Shown: positions 1 through 9,429 of the stretch, piece after piece
How the letters are laid out: each line of letters opens with the position of its first letter
Position numbering within the stretch: position 1 is the stretch's first letter
Source: Hyphobacterium marinum
Lineage (GTDB): Bacteria > Pseudomonadota > Alphaproteobacteria > Caulobacterales > Maricaulaceae
DNA length: 64,000 nt
Assembly (NCBI RefSeq): GCF_036330325.1
Contig: NZ_JAZDRO010000001.1
Coordinates: 682,001 to 746,000, forward strand
Direction of reading: 5' to 3'
Notes under the pieces: model-generated
Told to the model about the DNA's origin: nothing
Databases searched by the model: none
What the model saw: only the letters and a program-made list of their open reading frames with translations
Translations under genes and position numbers: made by a program

Positions 1-3000
1 AGGCATAGATGCCATCCGGCCCGCCTTCCTCCGGTCCCAGCACGGCTTCGATCTCGAAGCCGGCGGGCAGAAGGTCGGCGATAATCATCGGTGCCCGGCG
101 GACTTCACGGCCCGTCAGCGTGATCGCGACGACGACCCGGTCGCCCTGCGTCACGGCGGTCAGGTCGGCTGGCCGGCCATCGGTGCGGAAGAAGGACTTG
201 GTGACGCTGGCTCCGTCCGCTGCCGGCGGCGGCGCATTGACCGGCGAACCGCGTGCGACCCGGGTCAGCCAGAGCCTTGTATCGGAGGCATTGGTAAAGC
301 TGGCTCCTTCGGCCAGATCCCCGCCATCCATCTCGAAACTGCGACCGGCGACCAAAGGCGAGGCTGCGCCATCGAGCGTGACCTCGACCGTGTCGGTCTC
401 CCCGGCGAGCGCCCGGGCGGCGAGGAGAAGGAAGGCCTTCTCTTGCGTCGTCAGGCGGTCGGGTTCAGGCAGTTCCTCAGCCACGCGTTCGGCAAGGCGT
501 TCGACCAGCGCATCCTCTCCGGCTTCCGCGGCAAGGGCGAGGACACCCGCCATGTCACGGCGGGCTGTCTGATAATAGTCGCCGCGATTGTTGTAGCCCA
601 GCACCGCCTCGGCCTGCTCGAACGCACTGCTGGCCCGGGCCCGGTCGCCGATGAGGGCCAGGGCCGCGCCAACATGGGCGCGCGCAAGCGGGCTTTCAAA
701 ACCGGCCATCTGCTGGTCATGCATGTAGCGCAGCTGGGACGCGTCGACCCGCCCGGCGCGAGCCAGCACATACATCGCATAGGCCGAGCTGCGTTCGTTC
801 AGACGCTCCTGCGTATCGCGTTGCCACGGCGCACGGCGGATATTGGTGTCATAGCCACCCGCCCGCCACATCTCCTGCCGGGCAACATGAACCAGCACCT
901 CATAAGCGCGTTCCAGCGCGGCTTCCGGCACGGCATAGCCCTGCTCGGCGGCCCGTGCGAGGAAGTCGGTGGCATAGACGCCGAGCCAGGGATCGGCCCG
1001 CCGGTCGCCCATCCGCCACTGTCCGAAGGACCCGTCGAGGCTTTGCCGGTTCAGCAGAGTTTCCACCGCCATGGCAATCCGTGCGCGGGTTTCCGCATCG
1101 CTTTCCAGACCCGCGAGAGCCGCCATCTGGTCGGCATAGAGCAGCGGCATGGCCCGGCTGGTCTGCTGTTCGGTGCACCCATAGGGGTAGCGCGAGAGCG
1201 ATTCATAGAGCGCCGCGGCATCCATCGGAATGGCCGAGAAGGTCAGCTGGACCGCCCCGGACCCGTCAATGAACCCGTCGAGCAGGTTCGGGTCCGGCGT
1301 AAAGGCCGCACCGGGTTCGAGTGTCCGGCGCTCGATCCGGCTGACCGGCAGGTAGGGTGAGCGCACCTGGATCGGATAGCTGTGCGAGACCGCAAACCCG
1401 TCCGGGCCTTCCACATCGATTTCAATTCCGGAAATGCTTTCCGCGCTGGCCGTCAGGCGAACCGCGCGATCGGCCCGTTCACCGGAGGCGAGATCGACCG
1501 AGAATGCGCCTTCAGGCGCGTTCAGCGTGCCTTCGGTTGTGACATCAACGGAATAGCTGCCGCCCCCGCCCTCTACATTGTCGAGCGTCGCGGTCGCGAA
1601 GGCCGTGTCGCCCGGTGCGAGAAAGCGCGGCAGGATGAGCTCTGCCGGGACCTCGTCGCGGACCGTCATCGGTTCAGCCGCAGCGCCCAGTGCCGTTTCC
1701 GACCAGGCGACTGCCATCAAGCGCAATTCGCCATTGAAGTCGGGAATGTCGAGGGGGATGACCGCGCGTCCATTGGCGTCAAACCGGACCGGGCCGGACC
1801 AGAGCGCGACGGTGCGCGTCGGTACGACCGACAGGCCGGCACCGCCAATGGAGTCACCGCCGGAACGAACCGGCGCGGCAGCACCCTGGTTAGGGTCGAG
1901 CAGGCGTCCGTAATCGTCATAAAGGTCGACGTCGAGCCGCTTCTGACCAAAGAAATAGTCTGCCGGATCAGGCGACTGGAAATTCGTCAGCAGCAAGATG
2001 CCCTCATCGACCGCCGCCAGCGTCAGATACGCGTCGCGGGCCGGACCGTCGCTGGTCACGGTGATGTCGACAGGGCCTCTGGGCCGGGCGATCTCGGGCG
2101 CGCCGAGCGTCAGGCCCAGCGTGCGGGCGTCCATGTCGACACTGATATAGCTGACCCCCACGGCGCGGCGCGGGCGCGGCTGGGCGACCGGGTCACGTGG
2201 CGTGTAAACGCTGACCATGACATAGGCCCCGGGACCCCAGTCCTCGGTGACGGGCAGGCTGACGCGCGCGCCGCCTTCGGGAATCGAGAGCGTGCGGGTT
2301 TCCAGTACGCGGTCGGTTGCGACCACGAGTTCGGCCTGACCCGCGTAAGGAGCGAGGATTGTGATCTGCGCCGTGTCGCCGGCCGCCGGAGCGGTGTCCG
2401 GCGTGGTGATGCGGACCCGGTCGGGCGCTTCCACGCCGTCTTCAGGCTGCGAGCCCCAGCCGACCCAGAAACCATGACTGGCCGAGGCATTGCCGTTCTG
2501 GTCCTCGAGGACCAGCTGATAATCACCCCAGTCGAGCCGCGGGGTTTCCAGAACCGCGCCCTCTTCAGGAACGCGCAGAATGCCGTCCTCGATGGTCACC
2601 ACCTGGCGCGACCGGCGCCAGCGCCACGGACCGTCGCCATCGCGATACCAGTCATAGCGGTAGTCGATCCGCAACAAACGCCAGGACACGGCGGCACTCG
2701 CCGCGTCACCGGAGGCGTCCACGGCGGCAATGTCAAAGCTGGCCGTCTCGTCGCGCTCGGCCCGGCCTTCGGTCTGGGACCTTATGCCGAGATAAAGCGG
2801 GTTCGGGCGGTAGGGGATGCGGACATCGTCGCTGACCGGGCGGCCACCCGGTTCCAGCGCGCTGATCACCGCGCGGATGCGTAAGGGTTCGCTGGCATCG
2901 CTGCCCCGGTTTTCCGGGTCGATGACGACGACGGCATTGCCTGCACCGTCAGCCACCGTGTCGGGCAGGTCGAAGGCGATGTCGGTGAAGCTCTCGTCGT

Positions 3001-4663
3001 GGCGGCCGAAGCTGTAGCCTTCATAGCCGTCGAAGGGCGAGGGATCGACCTGGACACGCGCTTCGCCAGTGACCGGCAGACCGGCACCGGGTGCGCCATA
3101 GAGGAAGCGCACCGAGGCTTCGACATTGCGGGTCTCGCCGCCGCGAATGGCGGTCTCGTCGTCAGCCTCGAGATCCAGCGCGATGCGCTGGGGCACGAAA
3201 TCCTCGACCGAGAAACGCTCGCGGCCGATGACGCCAACACCATCAAGCTCGACTTCAATCCGCCAGATGCCGCGCGCCGCGGCGGTTGAGATCGCGAAGT
3301 CATGGGCGACGGACCCGGCCTGCGGCGCGTTGTCGAAACGCGCGCGCTGGGCCTCAATCCCGTTGGGGCCATAAAGGACCAGCGTGCCGGAGCGATCCGT
3401 GATCGCGTTCGCCGCGCCGTCGCGGATCAGCGTGTTCGCGTGAACGGTCTCGCCGGGACGGTAGATGCCCCGGTCAAGGTATACATAGGCGTCGGCAAAA
3501 CGCGGCGCGTCGCGCCCGGCAATATCATGGTCGGTCAGGTCGAGTGGCGAGCGGTCAAGGTCGAGCACGGCGAAGTCGCCATCCTCGCCATAGGCGAGCA
3601 GGAGGCGCGGGCGTGCCGCCTCCTCGCCTTGCGTGATCGGCCCGTGAAAGCCGGCATGGCCATCGCCGTCGGTGACTTCGCTGGCCAGGACTTCATTGCT
3701 GCGCGCGATCAGGTTGATGCGGACATCAGACTCGGCCTGTGCGGTCTGGATCGAGCGGGCCGTGACGTCGATGCCGGTCGCGCCGACATAGCTGGTCAGG
3801 GCGAGATCGGTGATCACGAACCAGCGCTGGGCGCGAGCGGGCTGGCGGCCGGAATCCTCGTCGACAGCATGGTCGGACACTTCGACGAAATAGGCCCCGG
3901 CGCGCAGCGTGCCGATGGTCTCGGCGAGCGGGAAAACGGTGACGGAGGGGGCGTTGGCCGGGCCGGGCGTGTCCATCTCGCCTTCCCAGACCGTGACGGC
4001 GACCCCGTCGGGGTCTTCCTCGCCATAAAGCCAGTCATATTCGCCCTCACCGGCGGTGAAGCCCTGGCTGATCGAGCGGAAAGCGAGCGCGCGGTCGGTG
4101 ATGCGGCGTATGCGGATATCGACCGTGTCGACATTGACCGTCTCGATGGGGATGCCGTCGGCTTCGACGCGCGGCAGGATCACACCGGTGCCGGAAAAGC
4201 CGACATAGGCGGGACGGTCGCCGAATTCGAAGGGCGCGTCGACATTGGCCGGAAGCGTGCGTCCGTCGGCGGCCGGGAAGCCTTCCAGAAGGGTGATCGC
4301 GGGGGCGTCGCCAAAATCAAACCCGCCGATGCAGAGCGACTGGCCCGAGACCGACATCGAGACCGGCATGTCCGGCTCGATGCGGACGTACGGATCGTAA
4401 TCGGTGTCCGGGTCGAGGGCCTGGGAGAAGACCAGGCAGACGCTGGGCGCGGCGGCGGTGACATCGATGCGGTAACGCACATATTCGAAACGGTCGGGGA
4501 CTTCCGGTTCTGCGCGGGCCGCATCGGCACTGCGCGACGAGAGCGCGATGCCGCCGTCGCCTCCTGCAGCCTGTTCTCCGCCACCCCCCGAATTGTCGCA
4601 GCCAGCAAGGATGACGGACGCGAACAGGGCCATGGCCCCCGCGAAGATGTGGAAACGGCGCAT
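1..4663 (-). CDS. Alpha-2-macroglobulin family lipoprotein (3' end outside window)
   Basis: Bacterial alpha-2-macroglobulin, a large bait-and-trap protease inhibitor tethered in the periplasm. The minus frame is open from ATG 4663 to the left edge, more than 1550 codons. Start: GGGGAGA lies about 7 nt upstream of the ATG. The N-terminus is a lipoprotein signal (MRRFHIFAGAMALFASVILAGC, split as MRRFHIFAGAMALF then ASVILAGC) with lipobox L-A-G-C, followed by a Gly-rich linker. Long beta-rich MG-type segments follow. The thioester motif C-T-E-Q is intact around residue 1163 (Cys codon 1175-1177) in the context YPYGCTEQQTS, followed by the alpha-helical thioester domain, so this is a thioester-forming member. 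The usual partner pbpC is not in the visible part. Family assignment is secure. A role in shielding the cell from its own exoproteases is inference. Confidence 0.93.
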   Translation of the reverse strand, partial: MRRFHIFAGAMALFASVILAGCDNSGGGGEQAAGGDGGIALSSRSADAARAEPEVPDRFEYVRYRIDVTAAAPSVCLVFSQALDPDTDYDPYVRIEPDMPVSMSVSGQSLCIGGFDFGDAPAITLLEGFPAADGRTLPANVDAPFEFGDRPAYVGFSGTGVILPRVEADGIPIETVNVDTVDIRIRRITDRALAFRSISQGFTAGEGEYDWLYGEEDPDGVAVTVWEGEMDTPGPANAPSVTVFPLAETIGTLRAGAYFVEVSDHAVDEDSGRQPARAQRWFVITDLALTSYVGATGIDVTARSIQTAQAESDVRINLIARSNEVLASEVTDGDGHAGFHGPITQGEEAARPRLLLAYGEDGDFAVLDLDRSPLDLTDHDIAGRDAPRFADAYVYLDRGIYRPGETVHANTLIRDGAANAITDRSGTLVLYGPNGIEAQRARFDNAPQAGSVAHDFAISTAAARGIWRIEVELDGVGVIGRERFSVEDFVPQRIALDLEADDETAIRGGETRNVEASVRFLYGAPGAGLPVTGEARVQVDPSPFDGYEGYSFGRHDESFTDIAFDLPDTVADGAGNAVVVIDPENRGSDASEPLRIRAVISALEPGGRPVSDDVRIPYRPNPLYLGIRSQTEGRAERDETASFDIAAVDASGDAASAAVSWRLLRIDYRYDWYRDGDGPWRWRRSRQVVTIEDGILRVPEEGAVLETPRLDWGDYQLVLEDQNGNASASHGFWVGWGSQPEDGVEAPDRVRITTPDTAPAAGDTAQITILAPYAGQAELVVATDRVLETRTLSIPEGGARVSLPVTEDWGPGAYVMVSVYTPRDPVAQPRPRRAVGVSYISVDMDARTLGLTLGAPEIARPRGPVDITVTSDGPARDAYLTLAAVDEGILLLTNFQSPDPADYFFGQKRLDVDLYDDYGRLLDPNQGAAAPVRSGGDSIGGAGLSVVPTRTVALWSGPVRFDANGRAVIPLDIPDFNGELRLMAVAWSETALGAAAEPMTVRDEVPAELILPRFLAPGDTAFATATLDNVEGGGGSYSVDVTTEGTLNAPEGAFSVDLASGERADRAVRLTASAESISGIEIDVEGPDGFAVSHSYPIQVRSPYLPVSRIERRTLEPGAAFTPDPNLLDGFIDGSGAVQLTFSAIPMDAAALYESLSRYPYGCTEQQTSRAMPLLYADQMAALAGLESDAETRARIAMAVETLLNRQSLDGSFGQWRMGDRRADPWLGVYATDFLARAAEQGYAVPEAALERAYEVLVHVARQEMWRAGGYDTNIRRAPWQRDTQERLNERSSAYAMYVLARAGRVDASQLRYMHDQQMAGFESPLARAHVGAALALIGDRARASSAFEQAEAVLGYNNRGDYYQTARRDMAGVLALAAEAGEDALVERLAERVAEELPEPDRLTTQEKAFLLLAARALAGETDTVEVTLDGAASPLVAGRSFEMDGGDLAEGASFTNASDTRLWLTRVARGSPVNAPPPAADGASVTKSFFRTDGRPADLTAVTQGDRVVVAITLTGREVRRAPMIIADLLPAGFEIEAVLGPEEGGPDGIYA

Positions 4664-4803
4664 ATCGATTTCTCCCCGGTCAGTGGCTCATCATCCCACG
4701 TCCGCAAGGAAATTTCACGGTGGTATTTTGAAAAATCCAAGGCCTTGCGAAGGCAGGGAGGGCGGCCCTAGGTTCCAACAACAGAAAAAAAGGAGCGTCC
4801 TCG

Positions 4804-5487
4804 ATGCAAGGCAGGGTCGTCGCGATAACCGGTGGGTTTGGAGTTCTGGGCCGTGCCATTGGCACCATGGCCGCCGCGCGCGGTGCGAAGGTCGCGCTGA
4901 TCGACCGGGCCGAAGCCCCGCGTGGTCTGCCGGACGATGTTCTGGGGCTCGGCAGCGTGGACCTGACCGATTACGCCAGCGCGCAAGGCGCGATGAAGGC
5001 CGTCGCGGACCATTTCGGCGGGCTTGACGCGCTCTGCAATATCGCGGGCGGGTTCCGCTGGGAGACGCTGGCTGACGGTGAGCTCGACAGCTGGGATTTT
5101 CTCTATCAGATCAATGTGAAGACGGCGGTGACAGCGTCGAAAGCTGCCCTGAAGCTGCTGGAAAACAGCAAGGCGGGGCGTATCGTCAATGTCGGCGCGG
5201 CAGGCGCGGTCAAAGCCGGCATGGGCATGGGAGCTTATGCCGCCTCCAAAGCCGGGGTGATGCGCCTGACCGAAGCGCTGGCCGAGGAAACCAAGTCCGG
5301 CCCTGTTACGGTCAATGCGGTCCTGCCCTCGATCATCGACACGCCGCAGAACCGGGCCGACATGCCCGATACCGATCCGAAGACCTGGGTCGCGCCAGAC
5401 GATCTCGCCGAAGTCGTGCTCTTCCTCGCGTCGGAAGCCTCGCGCGCGATGACTGGCGCGCTGGTGCCGGTGACGGGAAAGGTTTGA
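4804..5487 (+). CDS. SDR-family oxidoreductase, dihydropteridine-reductase-like
   Basis: Short-chain dehydrogenase/reductase of 227 aa with an N-terminal Rossmann fold: TGGFGVLG replaces TGxxxGIG, CNIAG stands for NNAG, and YAASK is the catalytic Tyr/Lys pair. The usual catalytic Ser is absent; the segment before the Tyr reads VNVGAAGAVKAG, with Ala at that place. Eukaryotic quinonoid dihydropteridine reductase also lacks this Ser. The C-terminal stretch DTPQNRADMPDTDPKTW resembles the DTPMNRKSMPEADFSSW segment I recall from human QDPR. Length also matches QDPR rather than FabG (about 245 aa). It ends 3 nt from the convergent reductase gene. SDR membership is certain; the substrate (pterin or other) is inference. 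Confidence 0.9.
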   Translation: MQGRVVAITGGFGVLGRAIGTMAAARGAKVALIDRAEAPRGLPDDVLGLGSVDLTDYASAQGAMKAVADHFGGLDALCNIAGGFRWETLADGELDSWDFLYQINVKTAVTASKAALKLLENSKAGRIVNVGAAGAVKAGMGMGAYAASKAGVMRLTEALAEETKSGPVTVNAVLPSIIDTPQNRADMPDTDPKTWVAPDDLAEVVLFLASEASRAMTGALVPVTGKV

Positions 5488-5490
5488 CGC

Positions 5491-6708
5491 CTACATTCGC
5501 GTTTTCAGATCGAAGGCCGGATCAGCGGCTTCTTCCGGCGTCAGGGCCGGTTCGGCCTGCGCGAGGATGCGCCGCGCGGCCATGTGGTCGGCCGGGGCAT
5601 TGACCGAGTCCGCGCCGATCAGTTTTCCATCGAGGAAATAGAAGATCGAGAAGGCGTCGCTGCCCGGCTGGCGGCGCTCGACATGGGTGTCGAAGCCGTC
5701 GGACAGGCCGGCCATTTGCAGCTTCACATCATACTGGTCGGACCAGAACCAGGGCACGGCGGTGTAGGGCGTCGGCGTGCCGGTCAGCGTCTTCGCCAAC
5801 GCCCGCGCCTGATCGGTGGCGTTCTGCACCGACTCAAGCCGCAAGCGCCGTCCACGCAAGGCGTTGGGATGGAAGGAGACGTCGCCGATGGCATAGATGT
5901 CCGGGTCGCTGGTCGTGGCATAGTCATCGGCATCAATCCCGTTCGAACAGGTGATTCCGGCCGCCTCAGCGATCTCCTGGTTGGGAATAACGCCGGCACC
6001 GAGGATGACCATGTCAGCGATGAAGACACGGCCATCGTCGAGTTCGACCTCGACCGAGCGGCCCTCACGGTTGAGGTTTGCCACGCGCACGCCATAGACC
6101 AGGTCGACGCCCTTGTCCCTGTGCAGCGCGTCGAAGAAGGCCGAGACCGGCGCGCTGACCGCGCGTTGCATCAACCGGTCCATGGCTTCCAGCACCGTGA
6201 CTGACTTGCCCATTGTCCTTGCAGCGCTGGCGGTTTCGAGACCGATGAAGCCACCACCGATGACGACGACATGGCTGGCACCGGTGAGAGCCGATTTTAT
6301 AGCGCGCGAGTCCGACAGCGTGCGCAGCGGGTAGACCCGGTCGCCGTCAATGCCGGGGATAGGCGGGGTGCGAACCCGCGTTCCGGTGGCGATGACCAGC
6401 TTGTCGTAAGGCAAAGTGCTGCCGTCGCTCAAGGCCACGGTCTTGCCGGTCCGGTTGATGGATAAGGCTGTTACTCCCGTGCGCAAATCGATCTTGCGGT
6501 CGGTATAGAAGGCGTCCGGGCGCAGCGGCAGGCGCGCTTCGTCGAACGTGTCCATCAGGAAGGTCTTCGACAGGGGCGGGCGCTGATAAGGCGGATCGGC
6601 TTCCTCCCCGACGAGGACAATCGGGCCCTCATGGCCTTCGCGGCGTAGCGAGTCGGCGAGCTGGGCTCCGGCCTGTCCGGCCCCGAGGATAACAATCGTG
6701 TCGCTCAT
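5491..6708 (-). CDS. FAD-dependent NAD(P)H:ferredoxin reductase family protein
   Basis: Flavoprotein of 405 aa in the putidaredoxin/rhodocoxin reductase family, which transfers electrons from NAD(P)H to a small iron-sulfur protein. Seen: the N-terminal FAD dinucleotide motif GAGQAG, the NAD(P)-binding motif VVIGGGFIGLE near residue 150, the second FAD motif YAIGDV near residue 270, and a C-terminal reductase dimerisation region (PWFWSDQYD). The start codon overlaps the stop of the upstream CoA-transferase gene (ATGA), so it is the last gene of the kdsB operon and translationally coupled. No ferredoxin or P450 partner lies beside it, so its electron acceptor is unknown. Confidence 0.92.
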   Translation of the reverse strand: MSDTIVILGAGQAGAQLADSLRREGHEGPIVLVGEEADPPYQRPPLSKTFLMDTFDEARLPLRPDAFYTDRKIDLRTGVTALSINRTGKTVALSDGSTLPYDKLVIATGTRVRTPPIPGIDGDRVYPLRTLSDSRAIKSALTGASHVVVIGGGFIGLETASAARTMGKSVTVLEAMDRLMQRAVSAPVSAFFDALHRDKGVDLVYGVRVANLNREGRSVEVELDDGRVFIADMVILGAGVIPNQEIAEAAGITCSNGIDADDYATTSDPDIYAIGDVSFHPNALRGRRLRLESVQNATDQARALAKTLTGTPTPYTAVPWFWSDQYDVKLQMAGLSDGFDTHVERRQPGSDAFSIFYFLDGKLIGADSVNAPADHMAARRILAQAEPALTPEEAADPAFDLKTRM

Positions 6709-7847
6709 GAGGATTCCGCCGCTGCGCCGCTGTTGATCAGGGAGGTAATGCCGGCGTCGTCAAAGCCCGCCTGGGCGAGGATTTCGCGCGTGTCTTCACC
6801 GGCAAAGAAGGGACCGCGCCCCGTTTCGGCAGGCGTTTGGGAGAAGCGCGGTGCGGGCGCGGGCTGTACAAAACCGTCACGGGTTTCGAACGTTCTGCGC
6901 GCGGTGTTATGGGCGTGAAGAGGGGCTTCCTTCAGGCTCAGGACTGGCGTGACGCAGGCGTCTGTTGCGCTAAAATGCTGCGTCCAGTCGTCGCGTTTTC
7001 GCGCAGCAAACCGTGCAGCAAAAACTTCGGTCAGGCGCGGCCAATGTTCGCGGTCATACTGATGCGCGGCTTCGCTGGAGTCGACGCCCAGACCGTCGAG
7101 CAGGGCGGCAAAGAATTGCGGCTCGATCGCTCCGACTGCCATGTGGCCGCCATCGGCGGTCACATAGGTCCGGTAGAAAGGGGCAGACCCGTCGAGCAGG
7201 TTGGTTTCGCGCCCGTCGCTCCACAGTCCCGAGGCGAGGAGTGAGTGGATGAGGCTCATGATCGCCGCCGAGCCATCGGTCATGGCGGCGTCAACGACCT
7301 GGCCTTCACCAGTTTCGCGGGCACGGACCAGCGCGGCGAGCATGCCGACGATCAGGAATAGCGAACCGCCAGCATAGTCGCCCACGAGATTGAGCGGCGG
7401 GACGGGCTGATCCTTGCCGCCCATCGTTCCGAGCGCACCGGACAGGGCGATATAGTTGATGTCATGGCCGGCCCGCTGGCTCAAAGGCCCGGTCTGGCCC
7501 CAGCCTGTCAGCCGTCCATAGACAAGTTTCGGATTGGCCTTGAGCAGGACGTCCGGACCGAGGCCGAGCCGTTCGGCGACGCCGGGGCGGAAGCCTTCAA
7601 AGAACAGGTCGGCACCGGCGGCGAGCTTGCGGACAACGTCAACGGCGTCGGAGTTTTTCAGGTCCAGCACGATGGAGCGCTTGCCGCGCCGGTTGGCGTC
7701 CTTGGGGCGTTCAGGCAGGCGGGCTTCCGCGTGCCGGTCGATACTGATCACGTCAGCACCGAGATCGGCGAGAAGCTGTCCGGCCATGGGCGCAGGGCCA
7801 ATACCGGCGAGTTCGATAACGTTTATGCCGTGGAGCGGACCGCTCAT
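6705..7847 (-). CDS. CaiB/BaiF family CoA-transferase, alpha-methylacyl-CoA racemase-like
   Basis: Class III CoA-transferase fold protein of 380 aa, closest in motif content to alpha-methylacyl-CoA racemase, which inverts 2-methylacyl-CoA during branched fatty acid breakdown. Seen: the N-terminal GPLHGINVIELAGIGPAPM segment, the GFRPGVAERLGLG motif, GHDINYI carrying the proposed catalytic His, and GDYAGGS carrying the proposed catalytic Asp (the pair known from MCR of M. tuberculosis). Length fits the racemases. It overlaps both neighbours by 4 nt. An alternative is a related CoA-transferase; the His/Asp pair favours racemase. Confidence 0.88.
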   Translation of the reverse strand: MSGPLHGINVIELAGIGPAPMAGQLLADLGADVISIDRHAEARLPERPKDANRRGKRSIVLDLKNSDAVDVVRKLAAGADLFFEGFRPGVAERLGLGPDVLLKANPKLVYGRLTGWGQTGPLSQRAGHDINYIALSGALGTMGGKDQPVPPLNLVGDYAGGSLFLIVGMLAALVRARETGEGQVVDAAMTDGSAAIMSLIHSLLASGLWSDGRETNLLDGSAPFYRTYVTADGGHMAVGAIEPQFFAALLDGLGVDSSEAAHQYDREHWPRLTEVFAARFAARKRDDWTQHFSATDACVTPVLSLKEAPLHAHNTARRTFETRDGFVQPAPAPRFSQTPAETGRGPFFAGEDTREILAQAGFDDAGITSLINSGAAAESS

Positions 7848-8470
7848 CCTGCCGGGAACTCCAGGCCGTTCGCAGGGTCGAAATTCCAGAACAGCGGCGC
7901 GACGGTCCGGACTTCCAGCCGGGCGGCGCAGACATATCCGGTCTTGACCTTGGCGTCGCCGTCAAAGCCGAGCGCGGCGTGGAAATAGCGCAATATGCCG
8001 TTCGACGTCACGACCAGAACCGGGCTGTCAACGTGCTGGAGGTCGTGAATGACGGCGAGCGCATTGCCCTTCAGTGTCGCCGCATCCGGCGACCAGTCAG
8101 CCCCTTCGGGCCGTTCATTGCGGTCGCGCCAGGCGGCGAGTGCGTCCTCACCCCATTTGGCGATGATGTCGGCGTCGCTACGGCCGCCCCAGGAGCCGTA
8201 ATCGATCTCCTTCAGGCGATCATCGATCTCTATGTCACCAGAAAAGCCGGTGAGGTTTGCTGCGATCTCGGCAGCCTTGCGGGTGCGCTGCAGCGGACCG
8301 GAGATGATCGTCGCCGGTTTCTGGCCCGAAGCGACGAGAGCGTGGCCGAGGTCTTCAGCCTGTTTCAGGCCCTTTTTCGCCAGCGGCAGGTCTTCTTGCG
8401 CACCGACCCAGACGGCCGTTTCGCCGGGCTCGAACGTGTTGCCGTGGCGGGCGAGGATGAGCAGCGTCAC
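7844..8470 (-). CDS. Histidine phosphatase family protein
   Basis: Phosphoglycerate-mutase-like phosphatase of 208 aa. The N-terminal LILARHGNT is the RHG signature with the phospho-accepting His. ISGPLQRTRKAAEIA supplies the second Arg, EIDYGSWGGR resembles the loop that carries the acid, and VVTSNGILRYFHAALG replaces the usual second catalytic His region (normally GHG). In that last segment Ser-Asn stands where GH is typical, which is unusual and may affect catalysis. It lies between kdsB and the racemase gene with 4-nt overlaps at both ends. Substrate cannot be read from the sequence. Confidence 0.87.
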   Translation of the reverse strand: MTLLILARHGNTFEPGETAVWVGAQEDLPLAKKGLKQAEDLGHALVASGQKPATIISGPLQRTRKAAEIAANLTGFSGDIEIDDRLKEIDYGSWGGRSDADIIAKWGEDALAAWRDRNERPEGADWSPDAATLKGNALAVIHDLQHVDSPVLVVTSNGILRYFHAALGFDGDAKVKTGYVCAARLEVRTVAPLFWNFDPANGLEFPAG

Positions 8471-9249
8471 GGGACCAGCTCGCCTTCACGGGCAATGATG
8501 GCTTCCACCATGTTCGCGTCATCCGGCGCGTCGACCGACCAGGCCGAGCGGCCGCGATAGTCGGTTTCGACGACGCGGATCGGAATGCCGTTTTCCAGTG
8601 CGCGAAGCTGTTCAAGGCTTTCGGCGCGTTCGAGCGGCGACGGTTCCAGCGAAACGATCCGGCGCAACGTCTCGATCCGGTAGCCGTAAAGCCCGATATG
8701 CTGCCAGACCGGCGTACCGGCTTCCGGGTGGCGCTGGAAGGGCAAGACGGACTTGGAGAAATAGAGCGCATTCATCGCCCGGTCGAAAACAACGGTCGTG
8801 CCGCCGACATCGCCCTTCGCCTTGGTGGCGCGGAAATTGGCCTCGGTCTCTTTGCTCATGCGAACAGCCGGTGTCGCCATCTGCAGCGCGGCGTCCGCGC
8901 GCATGGCTTCGGCAACGCTGCCTATGACCCAGGGCGGGGTCAGGACCGCATCTCCCTGCACGTTGATGACGATCTCGGCGTCTGCACCCAGCACATCGGC
9001 AGCGGCGAGCGCCCGTTCGGTGCCATTGCGGCAGGTGTCGGGCGTCAGCACGCACTCACCGCCAAACCCGGCGACGGCATCCATGATGCGCTGGTCCTCG
9101 GTTGCGACGACGACCCGGTCGACGCCGGGCGCGGCGCTGGCGAGCCGCCAGACGCGCTCGATCATGGTGCGGCCCGCAATCTCGATCAGCGGCTTTCCGG
9201 GGAAGCGCGTGGAACCGTAACGGGCGGGGATGACGGCGAGGATGGACAT
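8467..9249 (-). CDS. kdsB: 3-deoxy-manno-octulosonate cytidylyltransferase
   Basis: CMP-Kdo synthetase, which activates Kdo with CTP for lipid A/LPS core synthesis. 260 aa from ATG 9249. The start MSILAVIPARYGSTRFPGKPL carries the nucleotide-binding signature (IPARYGSTRFPGKPL). Further family segments are VVVATEDQRI, TPDTCRNGTERALAA and VINVQGDAVL. The frame stays open upstream to 9483, but that 78-residue extension is not family-like and the KdsB N-terminus begins exactly at 9249. First gene of a four-gene operon coupled by 4-nt overlaps. It indicates a Gram-negative outer membrane with Kdo-containing LPS. Confidence 0.95.
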   Translation of the reverse strand: MSILAVIPARYGSTRFPGKPLIEIAGRTMIERVWRLASAAPGVDRVVVATEDQRIMDAVAGFGGECVLTPDTCRNGTERALAAADVLGADAEIVINVQGDAVLTPPWVIGSVAEAMRADAALQMATPAVRMSKETEANFRATKAKGDVGGTTVVFDRAMNALYFSKSVLPFQRHPEAGTPVWQHIGLYGYRIETLRRIVSLEPSPLERAESLEQLRALENGIPIRVVETDYRGRSAWSVDAPDDANMVEAIIAREGELVP

Positions 9250-9429
9250 GGGCAACCTTTTGTCCTGCTTGTTCCATAAGCTCTGGCCGATTTCCAGCCC
9301 TGCCCTCGGGCCTGCGCTGAGTCGGCTGCCCTTGAGCGCGCCTGCACTGGTAAAATTCAAATGCGGCAAACAGTAATCAGTAATATAATGGTAATATTGA
9401 CTTGGTCGTTTCCGGTGGTCATTCTCTGC

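Noticed and set aside
1382..4771. Long plus-strand open frames (500 and 489 aa) opposite the alpha-2-macroglobulin gene
   Set aside because: They are antisense to a clearly coding frame, Arg/Gly/Ala-rich without family motifs, and arise from high G+C third positions.
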